Source: Halopseudomonas pachastrellae (lineage in GTDB: Bacteria > Pseudomonadota > Gammaproteobacteria > Pseudomonadales > Pseudomonadaceae). From it: a stretch of 64,000 bases of DNA. The DNA lies in assembly GCF_900114765.1 (NCBI RefSeq), contig NZ_FOUD01000003.1, positions 124,001-188,000 of the forward strand. Direction: 5' to 3'. This document shows, one piece after another, positions 1-8,271 of this stretch. The position numbers were made by a program, and so were the translations under genes. Below the pieces are notes generated by a model. The model was not told where the DNA came from. It was given only the letters and a program-made list of their open reading frames with translations, and searched no databases. Within the stretch, counting starts at the first letter, position 1. Each line of letters starts with the position of its first letter.

Positions 1-1
1 C

Positions 2-355
2 ACCGCGGAAATCTACCGGCAGGTGGAAAAGGTCGAAGCGGTGCTGGAATCACTCGCCATCGGCCAGCAGTGGCAGGGCGATGTGCGGGTGGTGCTGTTT
101 GTGCGCCTGCGCGACGGCGTGACGCTGGATGCGGCGCTGGAAGCCGAGATCCGCCAGGTCATCCGCGCCAATGCCACCCCGCGTCATGTACCGGCGAAGA
201 TCATCGCGGTTACGGACATCCCGCGCACCCGCAGCGGCAAGATCGTCGAACTGGCGGTGCGCAACGTGGTGCACGGGCTGCCGGTGAAAAACACCGACGC
301 CTTGGCCAACCCCGAGGCGTTGGCGCTGTTCCGCGACTTGCCCGGCTTGCAGTAG
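2..355 (+). CDS. aacS: acetoacetyl-CoA synthetase, C-terminal end (partial)
   Basis: Only the last ~117 residues are present; the gene begins before the window and the open frame runs from the first bases. The fragment has the C-terminal adenylate-forming domain: [12 protein letters not shown], then the A10-type stretch [16 protein letters not shown] with its catalytic Lys, and the ending [11 protein letters not shown] that is typical of acetoacetyl-CoA synthetases. These enzymes activate acetoacetate to acetoacetyl-CoA with ATP. A 12-bp stem hairpin overlaps the stop codon, so transcription probably ends here. An acetyl- or propionyl-CoA synthetase is the less likely alternative. The N-terminal domain is not visible. 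Confidence 0.8.
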   Translation, partial: TAEIYRQVEKVEAVLESLAIGQQWQGDVRVVLFVRLRDGVTLDAALEAEIRQVIRANATPRHVPAKIIAVTDIPRTRSGKIVELAVRNVVHGLPVKNTDALANPEALALFRDLPGLQ

Positions 356-372
356 CCGGGCAAGTCGGGTTT
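335..372 (+). terminator. hairpin at the end of aacS
   Basis: GACTTGCCCGGC (335-346) pairs perfectly with GCCGGGCAAGTC (355-366) across an 8-base loop that contains the stop codon, followed by GGGTTT. It lies between two convergent genes and may serve both strands. Confidence 0.6.
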
Positions 373-396
373 CTGCTTGGCCTGCCCGGTGGTGGC

Positions 397-1347
397 TTAG
401 CTCGGTTCTACCCGGTGCTCGTAAGTCGCGTTCAGGCGGGCGGCGAGGTATTCGGCGCAGGTAATGGGCTCGTACTTCGGCGCTTCACTCGGTACCACGT
501 CGCGCGGGTCGACGATGGAGTCGGGGTTCACTTCCAGGAAGAAGGCGATGGAGTAGCGTTCCTGCTCCGGCGGGCGCACGCGGTGCGGGGTAGAGACGTA
601 GGTGTCGTTGCTCCAGCGCATCAGGCAGTCGCCGATGTTGCAGACAAAGGCGCCTTCTACATGCGGTGCGTCGATCCATTGGCCCTGACGGGTCAGCACC
701 TGCAGGCCGGCAACCTTGTCGGTGGCCAGCAGGGTGACGTTGCCGTAGTCGGTGTGGGCGCCGGCGCCGCCGTCTTCGCGGTCGATCTGACCGGCGCTGG
801 CGGGGTAGCGCAGCATGCGCAGGGTGGCGATGGGGCTGTCCAAGTGGCTGACGAAGAAGTCTTCCGGCAGACCCAGATCAATCGCAAACCCCTTGTGGAT
901 CAGCCGACCGAGGTTCAAGCAGCCGTCGAAGTAGCCGAGCATGGCCTCGCGCCAGCCGTCGATTGGCGGCCAGAAGTTCACGCCGCGGAAGGGCTTGCCG
1001 GCCAGTACGTCCGGGTGATCGGCCGGGAAATCGGTGCCGATGTTAAAGGCTTCCTTCATGTCGGCGCCCGCTTCCGGGTTGAGCTTTTCATCGGCCATGG
1101 CGACGTAGCCGCGGTTGTGCGGCGACTTCTTGATCGACATGTCCTGCTTGGTTTCCAGCGGCAGTTCGAACACGCGTTTGGCGTTGGCGAACGCGCCGGC
1201 CATGACTTCGGCCGGGATGCCGTGATCGACGGCGTAGAAGAAGCCGATTTCACGGCAGGCAACGCCTAGCTGGCGGGCGGTTTCGGCGCGGACGGCCGGG
1301 TCTTCGCTGTTCAGGCCAGCGACGGAGATAAGGGGCAGAGATTGCAT
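397..1347 (-). CDS. 2-oxoglutarate/Fe(II) oxygenase, isopenicillin-N-synthase family
   Basis: A 316-residue soluble dioxygenase. The N-terminal DIOX_N-like part has the segment GFFYAVDHGIP, and the C-terminal 2OG-Fe(II) jelly roll shows the metal ligands HTD (in GAHTDYGN) and a later His (in TPHRVRPP), plus the 2OG-binding RYSIAFF (R-x-S). The frame stays open upstream to 1419, but the ATG at 1347 follows AGGAG at good spacing and avoids overlapping the neighbour, so it is preferred. It lies 32 bp downstream of an amidohydrolase on the same strand, probably in one operon, within a purine cluster. An oxidative role on a purine or a purine-derived compound is inference; the substrate cannot be read from the sequence. 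Confidence 0.85.
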   Translation of the reverse strand: MQSLPLISVAGLNSEDPAVRAETARQLGVACREIGFFYAVDHGIPAEVMAGAFANAKRVFELPLETKQDMSIKKSPHNRGYVAMADEKLNPEAGADMKEAFNIGTDFPADHPDVLAGKPFRGVNFWPPIDGWREAMLGYFDGCLNLGRLIHKGFAIDLGLPEDFFVSHLDSPIATLRMLRYPASAGQIDREDGGAGAHTDYGNVTLLATDKVAGLQVLTRQGQWIDAPHVEGAFVCNIGDCLMRWSNDTYVSTPHRVRPPEQERYSIAFFLEVNPDSIVDPRDVVPSEAPKYEPITCAEYLAARLNATYEHRVEPS

Positions 1348-1379
1348 GGTTTGGCTCCTGACTGCGGGCGGGCAGTCGT

Positions 1380-2726
1380 TTAGATCATCGAGGTACGCAG
1401 GTGCGCGATATCGCGACACTGCTGAAAGAGTGCGAGGCCCTGCTGCTGGGCTTCACTGATAACCGTTTGTTCACTCACCTGGGTGGCGCGGCCATTGGCG
1501 ATCAGCTGGCGGCCATCAACCCAGACCGCGGCCACGTTGCGGGCGTCGGCGGCGAAGACCAGATTCCACAACAAATTGCCGCCCGCTGCATTGATCTCGG
1601 TCGGCGTCAGGTTGGGTTGCGCCAGATCGAGCAGCAGCAGATCGGCCTGCTTGCCGACTTCCAGTGAGCCGGTGCGCTCACCGAGGCCCAAGGCGCGGGC
1701 GCCGTTGATGGTGGCCATGCGCAGAATCTGATCGGCGGGCAGCACGGTGGCATCCAGCCTGGTGGCCTTCTGGATCAGCGAGGCGAATTTCATTTCTTCG
1801 AACAGGCTGAGGCTGTTGTTGCAGACCGGGCCGTCGGTGCCGATGCCGACGGTGATGCCGGCGGCGAGCATTTCCGGTACGCGGGCCACGCCGCTGGCGA
1901 GCTTGGCGTTGCTGATCGGGCAGTGGGCGATACTGGTGCCGGTGTCGGCGACGCGCTTGATTTCGTCGTCGGTCAGCCAGACGCAGTGGGCGATCAGGGT
2001 GCGCTCACCGAGGATGCCGTAGTGATCGAGCTGGGCGATGGAGCGGCGGCCAAACTCGGCTTTGACGGCGTCGTCCTCTTCCTTTTGCTCGCTGGCGTGG
2101 GTGTGAATGCCGACGCCGTAGTCAGCCTGGCATTGCAGCGCTTCGCGATAGGCATCGGGGGTGCAGTAGAACAGGTGCTCCAGCCCCATCCAGACCTGAA
2201 TACGGCCGTTTTGCGCGCCGTGGTGGCTGTGGATCAGGGCGCGGTTTTCGGCGCGGGTGGCGAAGAAGTCCTTGCCGGGTGCGTCGGCCACGTAGGGCGC
2301 CAGATTCACCCGCAGACCGATCTCACCGGCGGCATCGGCGCAGCGCGCCATAAAGCGGTACATGTCCATCACGCAGGTGGTGCCGCTCTTTAGTGCTTCG
2401 AGGTAGCACAGGCGCGCCGAGTGGTAGGCGTATTCCTCGGTCAGGGCGCGGTGTTCGAGCTGATACCAGGGCAGCCATTCCATCAGCTGCATGTTTTCAG
2501 TCACGCCGCGCATCAGGCTGGAATGGGAATGGGCGTCGATCAGGCCGGGCAGCAGCGCGTGGCCGCTGGCGTCGATGACCGGCATGCCGGGCGGGATGAT
2601 CACCTCGTCGCTCGGGCCGACAGCGATGATGCGCCCGTCCTCGACGATCAGGGTGCCGCGCGGGATGACGCGGTTGTCTGGGTCAACGGTAAAGATCGCT
2701 GCATCGTGCAGCGCAAAGTGATTCAT
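1380..2726 (-). CDS. amidohydrolase-superfamily deaminase (8-oxoguanine deaminase / Atz-Trz type)
   Basis: About 448 residues, a full-length metal-dependent TIM-barrel aminohydrolase. Visible ligands are HSH in GLIDAHSHS, HTH in GIHTHASEQ, the His of LIAHCVWL, and the Asp of IGTDGP. The N- and C-terminal beta strands (IVEDGRIIAVG; LEVGKQADLLLLD) are those of the composite barrel. The family deaminates purines or aminotriazines, or S-adenosylhomocysteine. Given the surrounding purine genes, a purine-base deaminase such as 8-oxoguanine deaminase is likely, but it is not clearly the classical 8-oxoG enzyme. The ATG at 2726 follows GAGG at 5 nt and is preferred to the GTG two codons upstream. It appears co-transcribed with the 2OG oxygenase. 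Confidence 0.8.
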   Translation of the reverse strand: MNHFALHDAAIFTVDPDNRVIPRGTLIVEDGRIIAVGPSDEVIIPPGMPVIDASGHALLPGLIDAHSHSSLMRGVTENMQLMEWLPWYQLEHRALTEEYAYHSARLCYLEALKSGTTCVMDMYRFMARCADAAGEIGLRVNLAPYVADAPGKDFFATRAENRALIHSHHGAQNGRIQVWMGLEHLFYCTPDAYREALQCQADYGVGIHTHASEQKEEDDAVKAEFGRRSIAQLDHYGILGERTLIAHCVWLTDDEIKRVADTGTSIAHCPISNAKLASGVARVPEMLAAGITVGIGTDGPVCNNSLSLFEEMKFASLIQKATRLDATVLPADQILRMATINGARALGLGERTGSLEVGKQADLLLLDLAQPNLTPTEINAAGGNLLWNLVFAADARNVAAVWVDGRQLIANGRATQVSEQTVISEAQQQGLALFQQCRDIAHLRTSMI

Positions 2727-2911
2727 ATGCACCTCATAGCAATCTGAACGGGCGTTGCCTGTTCAGGACACTGTGACGGCACGGCGGGCACGGAAGCGGT
2801 CAGCTTGGCTGATGTCTTCCTCGGAGGCTGTCCGAGCGGAACACATTAAAAGGGTTGGCATTATCCTCCGCACCAGGGCTCGGCGCCACCGGGGGAGGCT
2901 GTTTAGCTACT

Positions 2912-3586
2912 TCAGGCCGTGCGGACACTCTGCACGGTTGTCTCGGGTACTGCCAGACCGCAGCCACGCAGGATCACTTCGGTGAGGAAGTTGGCGGCGT
3001 GGTCAAAGTCTTTCTGTTCGTACTCGGCCTTGTTCTCCACCATCAGCACCTGTACCTGAAAATCGGCGTAGTGCTGGGTTGAGGACCAGATCAGGAAAAT
3101 CAGCTGCACCGGATCTACCGGTGCCATGCGGCCCTGGTCGATCCACTGCTGCATGACGGCGGCACGGCCGCGTACCCATTCACGCATGTTGGTGCGCAGG
3201 TGGGTCATCAAAAAGGGGGCACCCTGCATGATTTCCATGGCAAACAGCCGGGAGGCCAGCGGGTACAGACGGGACATCTCGACCTTGGCGCGAATGAAGG
3301 TGGCCAGCGCCTCGGCCGGGTCGTCGTCAACGGTCACGCTGGAGAAGACGGCGTTCCAGCGCGAGAGAATATCGTCGAACATGGCTGCGTAGATCTTCTT
3401 CTTGTTGCTGAAGTAGTACAGCACGTTCGATTTGGGCAGTTCAGCCCGTTCGGCAATGTTCTGGATGGTGGCACCGCGATAGCCGTGCAAGGCAAATTCC
3501 TGTTCCGCTGCGGCCAGGATAATCTCGTGGTTGCGCTCGCGAATGCGGCCGGGTTTGTAACTCCGTGGCTTGCTCTTGCTGGTCAT
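2912..3586 (-). CDS. TetR-family regulator, RutR-like
   Basis: 224 residues. The N-terminal HTH spans about residues 20-65 (EIILAAAEQEFALHGYRGATIQNIAERAEL, here read as two halves around HGYRG), followed by the recognition helix end NVLYYFSNKK. The C-terminal ligand domain (FAMEIMQGAPFL; WSSTQHYADF) resembles RutR/YcdC proteins. RutR of E. coli binds uracil and thymine and controls pyrimidine and purine genes. Its place among a deaminase, a nucleoside channel and a nucleoside importer suggests it senses a nucleobase. Candidate RutR-type palindromes are found at 8155-8170 and 62690-62705. No clear operator was seen directly in front of this gene. Confidence 0.85.
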   Translation of the reverse strand: MTSKSKPRSYKPGRIRERNHEIILAAAEQEFALHGYRGATIQNIAERAELPKSNVLYYFSNKKKIYAAMFDDILSRWNAVFSSVTVDDDPAEALATFIRAKVEMSRLYPLASRLFAMEIMQGAPFLMTHLRTNMREWVRGRAAVMQQWIDQGRMAPVDPVQLIFLIWSSTQHYADFQVQVLMVENKAEYEQKDFDHAANFLTEVILRGCGLAVPETTVQSVRTA

Positions 3587-3643
3587 GGTTGTCCGTTGCC
3601 TTGTTCCAGTGCGGGGCCGGACTGGCCGGCCCCACGGGTGTTG

Positions 3644-4411
3644 TCAGAAGTGGAATTTCACCAGGGCGCTGACGGCGCTTTCGGTGTCCATCACATCATC
3701 ATTCAGACCGTATTTGTTGTTCCAGTAGGAGTACTCGATACCTGCGTAGAGTACGCCCGGGCTGCCACGGTAGTTACCCAGGTCCAGCTTCAGCTGCGGG
3801 TTGAAGTGGAAGTCGGACTTGTGGTCGTCTTCGGCAGTGGACCAGTCAATGTAACCGTCGAACAGGATACGTGTCTTGCCGAATTCCATCGGCATGCCCC
3901 AGACGATGGTGGTCTGATAGTCGTCATCAGTTTCGCTGTTCCATACGCGATAGAAGCGGGTGCCGACGTACTGGAAGCCCGGGATGTTCCAGTCGATACC
4001 CGGACCTACCATGTAGTTGTTGACGTTGGTGCCGCCGCCAAACTCGTACTGACCGGACAGGGTAAAGTCCTTGATCAGGCCGTCGCCGCCCAGCTTGTTG
4101 CCGGTCAGCCAGCTCAGGCTCAGGTTAGGCGCAAATTCGCCGTACAGATCGTCAGTGTCCTTGTCCTTGCCGTGACCCTGGTTGCGGTCAACGAAGAAGA
4201 AGGTGCTGCCCCAGTCGTGACCGGTCGCGTTCTCGAAAGTGAAGAACGTTTGCGTGGTCTTATTGCCAGCGCCGTCGAAGTTAGCGCGGGCATAGTCGTC
4301 GCTGTACAGAATCGAAATGCTGGAGTCGGAGAAGTACTTCTCAGCGTGTGCAGCCGGGACAAAGGCGCCGGCGATGCACGCGGCGATCAGGGTTTTTTGC
4401 AGTGTGCTCAT
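3644..4411 (-). CDS. Tsx/OmpK-like outer-membrane nucleoside channel
   Basis: 255 residues with a Sec signal peptide (LIAACIAGAFVPAAHA, then EKYF) and a C-terminal Phe (SALVKFHF) typical of outer-membrane beta-barrels. Alternating amphipathic strands and conserved stretches such as DLYGEFAPNLSLSWLTG and YVGTRFYRVWN match the OmpK/Tsx family, which forms nucleoside-specific pores. AGGAAG precedes the ATG by 8 nt. It lies between the RutR-like regulator and the ABC importer genes on the same strand, so it plausibly provides outer-membrane uptake for the importer. Confidence 0.85.
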   Translation of the reverse strand: MSTLQKTLIAACIAGAFVPAAHAEKYFSDSSISILYSDDYARANFDGAGNKTTQTFFTFENATGHDWGSTFFFVDRNQGHGKDKDTDDLYGEFAPNLSLSWLTGNKLGGDGLIKDFTLSGQYEFGGGTNVNNYMVGPGIDWNIPGFQYVGTRFYRVWNSETDDDYQTTIVWGMPMEFGKTRILFDGYIDWSTAEDDHKSDFHFNPQLKLDLGNYRGSPGVLYAGIEYSYWNNKYGLNDDVMDTESAVSALVKFHF

Positions 4412-4468
4412 ATTCGATGCTTCCTGGAATAAGTGATTTAGTTTTGATTGGCATAATGGGTGCTCAAG

Positions 4469-5395
4469 TTATTTGCTCGGCCTATAGGGTTGGCCGATTG
4501 ATAGGGGTGTGTTGAGACGGGTCCGCGCGGGATTCCACGACAACAACACCAAAACGATGATGGTGACGACATAGGGCAGCATGGCCAGCAGCTCGGTCGA
4601 GCTGTTCCAGCCGAGCCCCTGCAGCACCAGGTGCAAGATGCTGGCGGCGCCAAACAGGTAGGCGCCGAGCAGCACACGCTCGGGTTTCCAGGTGGCGAAT
4701 ACCACCAGGGCCAGGGCGATCCAGCCGCGCCCGGCAGTCATGTTCTCGGTCCACATCGGGGTGTAGGCCAGCGACAGGTAGGCACCGGCCAGGCCGGCCA
4801 TGGCGCCGCCAAAGGCGACCGCCATGTAGCGCACCGGCAGCACGCGCAGGCCATTGGCGTTGGCCGCTTCCGGTGACTCGCCGACAGCGCGCAGGATCAG
4901 GCCGCCGCGGCTGTACTTGAGGAAGCAGAACACCAGGACAAAGATCAGCAAGGATGCGTAGACCAGCAGGTCCTGGTTGAACAGCACCTGGCCGATAACC
5001 GGGATGTCGGACAGCAGCGGAATGGCGATCTTGTCGAAACCGTCGATCGACTGGCCGACAAAGCCGCTGCCCACGAAGGAGCTCAGGCCAATGCCGAAGA
5101 TGGTCAGCGCCAGGCCGGCGGCATACTGGTTGGCCGCCAAGGTGATGGCCATCAGCGCGAACAGCATGGCCATCAGCACGCCGCCCAGCATGGCAGCCAG
5201 CACGCCCATGCTCAGGCTGCCGGTGGCGGTGGCGGCGATAAAGCCGATTACCGCGCCCATCAGCATCATGCCTTCCTGGCCGAGGTTGAGTACGCCGGAG
5301 CGTTCGCACACCAGTTCACCCAGGGCGACCAGTAGCAGCGGGGTGCCGGCGACCACGGTCGCGGCGAGTACGTTGGTAATCAGTACGACGTCCAT
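4469..5395 (-). CDS. nucleoside/purine ABC importer permease (NupQ/BmpC type)
   Basis: 308 residues, about 8-9 hydrophobic segments, with the family hallmark VCERSGVLNLGQEGMMLMGA near the N-terminus. This belongs to the BPD_transp_2 permeases that work with BMP-family lipoproteins in guanosine or nucleoside uptake. The ATG at 5395 lies just behind the stop of the upstream permease (5397), with GGGGAGG as ribosome binding site, so the genes are translationally coupled. It is the last gene of a three-gene importer operon. Confidence 0.88.
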   Translation of the reverse strand: MDVVLITNVLAATVVAGTPLLLVALGELVCERSGVLNLGQEGMMLMGAVIGFIAATATGSLSMGVLAAMLGGVLMAMLFALMAITLAANQYAAGLALTIFGIGLSSFVGSGFVGQSIDGFDKIAIPLLSDIPVIGQVLFNQDLLVYASLLIFVLVFCFLKYSRGGLILRAVGESPEAANANGLRVLPVRYMAVAFGGAMAGLAGAYLSLAYTPMWTENMTAGRGWIALALVVFATWKPERVLLGAYLFGAASILHLVLQGLGWNSSTELLAMLPYVVTIIVLVLLSWNPARTRLNTPLSIGQPYRPSK

Positions 5396-5396
5396 C

Positions 5397-6479
5397 TCAG
5401 GCCTCCCCTGCTACGGCCTTGGGGGCCCGACGAATGCGAATGCGGTAGTGAATAAATGCGTCACAGGTCAGCAGGTAGAACAGCAGCAGCCCCTGGAACA
5501 GCCCGGTAATCGCCTTGGGCAGCGCCATGGCAATCTGCAGCATCTCGCCGCCCATAAAGGTCAGCGCCAGCAGCGCCGCCGCCAGCACGATGCCGACCGC
5601 CTGCATGCGGCCGAGAAACACCACAATGATCGCGGTGTAGCCGTAACCGGGCGACACCTGCGGCACCAGTTGACCGAGCGGGCCCGTCACCTCACTAGCG
5701 CCGGCCAGACCGGCCAGACCACCGGCCAGAATGAACGCCAGCAGGGTCAGACGCTTGGCCGGGAAGCCGGCGAAGGCTGCAGCGCGTTCGTCCTGACCGA
5801 GCACCTTGAGCTGAAAGCCGATAAAGGTGCGGGCAAACAGCACGCCGACTGCGACCGCTGCCAGCAGGCCGAACAGCAGGCCGATATGCAGGCGGGTGTC
5901 CGGGATCAGCTTGGGCAGCAGCGCTGCGGCGGCAAACATCTCGGACTGCGGAAAGCCGAAGCCGTACGGGTCTTTCAGCGGGCCGTGTACCGCGTACAGC
6001 AGCAGGTTCAGGGCCACGTAGTTGAGCATGATGGTGGTGAGGATCTCGTTGCAGTGGAACTGCGTCTTCAACACCCCGGCCAGCAGGGCCCAGGCGGCCC
6101 CGGCAACCATGCCGGCGATCAGCACCAGCGGCAGCACCCAGGGGTCGCTCTGGCCGCCCAGTTGCAGCGCCGCAACGCTGGCCCACAGGGCACCCATCAG
6201 GAAGTGGCCTTCAGCGCCGATATTCCACAGCTTGGCGCGGTAGCAGATGGTCAGGCCGGCTGCGCACAGCAGCAGCGGCGCCATTTTCAGGCCCAGCTCG
6301 GCCCAGCCGTGCTTGTCGCTCAGCGGGGTCAGGAAGAAGAAGGTCAGACCTTCAATCGGGTCCTTGCCAAGGGCCAGGAAGATGCCCATACCGGTAATGA
6401 TGGTCAGGACCAGCGCCAGCAGCGGGGAAGCCCACTGCATGGCGCGGGAGTCGACGGCGCGACGCTCAAGCGACAGCAT
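5397..6479 (-). CDS. nucleoside/purine ABC importer permease (NupP type)
   Basis: About 360 residues and the partner of the 4469-5395 permease. Features include the family segment CYRAKLWNIGAEGHFLMGAL, FHCNEILTTIMLNYVALN and multiple membrane spans. The frame is open to 6542, but the ATG at 6479 has a strong GGAGG 7 nt upstream and overlaps the ATPase stop by 14 nt, a usual coupling arrangement, so it is taken as the start. It forms the heterodimeric membrane channel with the next permease. Confidence 0.87.
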   Translation of the reverse strand: MLSLERRAVDSRAMQWASPLLALVLTIITGMGIFLALGKDPIEGLTFFFLTPLSDKHGWAELGLKMAPLLLCAAGLTICYRAKLWNIGAEGHFLMGALWASVAALQLGGQSDPWVLPLVLIAGMVAGAAWALLAGVLKTQFHCNEILTTIMLNYVALNLLLYAVHGPLKDPYGFGFPQSEMFAAAALLPKLIPDTRLHIGLLFGLLAAVAVGVLFARTFIGFQLKVLGQDERAAAFAGFPAKRLTLLAFILAGGLAGLAGASEVTGPLGQLVPQVSPGYGYTAIIVVFLGRMQAVGIVLAAALLALTFMGGEMLQIAMALPKAITGLFQGLLLFYLLTCDAFIHYRIRIRRAPKAVAGEA

Positions 6480-8010
6480 GGGAAACCTCCGAAGGTGTGG
6501 CGCTGGGGAAATCACCGGCCATCCATTGGCCGAGTTGCTCAATGGTCAGCTCGCTGGTGTTGACCAGCGGCGACAGGCGGCCGGCACAGATTGCGCCCAT
6601 GCGGCCACAGAGCTGGAACAGTTCGTCCAGATCCTCGGAGATCAGCAGCACGGCAGCGCCCTCATCACGCAGGCGCACCAGCGCCTCGTGAATGGCGACC
6701 GCCGAGCCAACATCAACGCCCCAGGTCGGGTGCGAGGCGACCAGCAGCTTGGGCTGCTGCAGCGCTTCACGGCCGATGATGAATTTTTGCAGGTTGCCGC
6801 CAGATAGACTGGCGGCGTGGCTGTCGATGCTCGCGGTGCGCACGCCAAAGGCTTCGACGATACGGCTGGCGTAGTCACGCACCTTGCCCATCGCCAGCCA
6901 GCCCTTGTTCACCATGCCTTCGCCGTAGGCGGTCAGCAGGCTGTTGTCGACCAGCGACATGGACGGCACGGCGCCGCGACCCAGGCGCTCTTCCGGCACC
7001 ACTGCCACGCCAAGGCGGCGACGTACACCCGGTTTGGCCTGACCGATGGCCATGCCGCCGAGCTTGATGCTGCCGTTGCCGACCAGCGCTTCGCCGGACA
7101 GGGCGCGCAGCAGCTCGTCCTGACCGTTACCGGCCACGCCGGCAATACCGACGATCTCGCCGGCGCGCAGGCTCATGCTCAGTGCCTGCAGGCTGGCGCC
7201 AAAGGGGTCGCTGGTGCGGTAGTTGAGTTCACGCACATCCAGCAGCACCTCGCCCGGCTCGCGCGGTTCTACCTGAGTCGACAGCGGGGTCTCGTTGCCG
7301 ACCATCATGCGCGCGATGTCATCGGTGCTCACCTCGCCCGGGTTGCACTCGCCGGTTACCCGGCCCTGGCGCAGCACCGTGGCGCGGTGGCAAAGGTCAC
7401 GTACTTCCTGCAGCTTGTGGCTGATGAACAGAATGCTGCAGCCTTCTTGCGAGAGCTGACGCAGGGTGCGAAACAGCGTCTCGACCTCCTGCGGGGTCAG
7501 TACCGAGGTGGGCTCGTCGAGGATCAGCAGCGAGCTGTCCTGAATCAGGCAGCGCACAATCTCGACCCGCTGGCGCTCACCAATCGACAGGCTGTTGACG
7601 TAGCGGCGCGGGTCCAGCGCCATGCCGTAGTGTTCAGACACCTCGCGGATGCGCGCTTCGAGTTTGCGGCGGTCGCGGGCCTGATCAGCGGGCAGGCTGA
7701 GGGCGATGTTCTCGGCTACTGTCAGGGTTTCAAACAATGAGAAATGCTGGAACACCATGCCGATGCCCAGTTCACGGGCATGGGCGGGGCCCTGCAAGGT
7801 CAGCGGGTGGCCGTTCCAGGTGATGCTGCCGGCGTCGGGCTGGATGACGCCGTAGATAACTTTCATCAGGGTGCTCTTGCCGGCGCCATTCTCGCCGAGC
7901 AAAGCATGGATTTCGCCTGCGTTGACTGTGAGCTGGACACCGTCATTCGCCCGGCATCCGGGGTACTCCTTGACGATGTTTTCCAGCTTCAGGCGTTGTG
8001 CGGTTGCCAT
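6466..8010 (-). CDS. nucleoside/purine ABC importer ATPase with two nucleotide-binding domains (NupO type)
   Basis: 514 residues with two ABC domains in tandem. The first has Walker A GENGAGKST, signature SIGERQRVEIVRCL and Walker B LLILDEPT. The second has a degenerate P-loop (VAGNGQDELLRAL), signature SLSGGNLQKFIIGRE and KLLVASHPTWGVD. This layout matches the sugar/nucleoside RbsA-like ATPases paired with BMP-type permeases. It is the first gene of the importer operon and is transcribed divergently from xdhA across a 260-bp region with RutR-like palindromes. No BMP-family substrate-binding lipoprotein is encoded next to it or anywhere in the window. Confidence 0.9.
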   Translation of the reverse strand: MATAQRLKLENIVKEYPGCRANDGVQLTVNAGEIHALLGENGAGKSTLMKVIYGVIQPDAGSITWNGHPLTLQGPAHARELGIGMVFQHFSLFETLTVAENIALSLPADQARDRRKLEARIREVSEHYGMALDPRRYVNSLSIGERQRVEIVRCLIQDSSLLILDEPTSVLTPQEVETLFRTLRQLSQEGCSILFISHKLQEVRDLCHRATVLRQGRVTGECNPGEVSTDDIARMMVGNETPLSTQVEPREPGEVLLDVRELNYRTSDPFGASLQALSMSLRAGEIVGIAGVAGNGQDELLRALSGEALVGNGSIKLGGMAIGQAKPGVRRRLGVAVVPEERLGRGAVPSMSLVDNSLLTAYGEGMVNKGWLAMGKVRDYASRIVEAFGVRTASIDSHAASLSGGNLQKFIIGREALQQPKLLVASHPTWGVDVGSAVAIHEALVRLRDEGAAVLLISEDLDELFQLCGRMGAICAGRLSPLVNTSELTIEQLGQWMAGDFPSATPSEVSHAVA

Positions 8011-8078
8011 TCAGTTTCCTCTATGGGCGTTGTACCGGCGTTTACTAGATGACAGGCCGGGCGACGCCCTATTAATAA

Positions 8079-8094
8079 CTGACCAATCAATCAA
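8079..8094. promoter_or_regulatory. half-conserved RutR-like site, xdhA / ABC importer divergent promoter
   Basis: CTGACCAATCAATCAA keeps one half (TGACCA) of the RutR consensus TTGACCA-NN-TGGTCAA. It lies on the importer side of the divergent region, about 70 bp upstream of the ATPase start. Weak on its own; listed because a better site occurs 76 bp further on. Confidence 0.3.
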
Positions 8095-8154
8095 CATTTT
8101 CTGTCAGAGCAATTTGCTTGCCAAAACTCTGAAAAAGCTGAAAATCAATTTTTT

Positions 8155-8170
8155 CAGACTAGTTGGTCAA
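8155..8170. promoter_or_regulatory. RutR-like palindrome upstream of xdhA
   Basis: CAGACTAGTTGGTCAA. Read on the other strand it is TTGACCA-AC-TAGTCTG, a perfect left half and a near-complete right half of the RutR box. It lies about 100 bp before the xdhA start. Together with the RutR-like TetR gene at 2912-3586 this makes a plausible operator; binding is inferred. Confidence 0.45.
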
Positions 8171-8271
8171 GTTTTTGCAAATCTACCCGTAGACTCTGTG
8201 TGCGCCGCTGCTGTGGCGCCACGCCTGAACCCGCCTGAATGGGCCAAACCGTGCATAGAGCGGAGACGACC

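Noticed and set aside
2743-2767. CTGAAC/GTTCAG inverted repeat before the deaminase gene
   Set aside because: Arms of only six bases with an 11-base gap; expected by chance in this length of sequence.
3200-4432. 410-residue frame antisense to the TetR and Tsx-like genes
   Set aside because: Spans the stop and start of two well-supported genes; no family features.
4977-6563. 528-residue frame antisense to the ABC permeases
   Set aside because: Low-complexity composition (Gln/His/Arg-rich) with no domain; the opposite strand has two clear membrane permeases.
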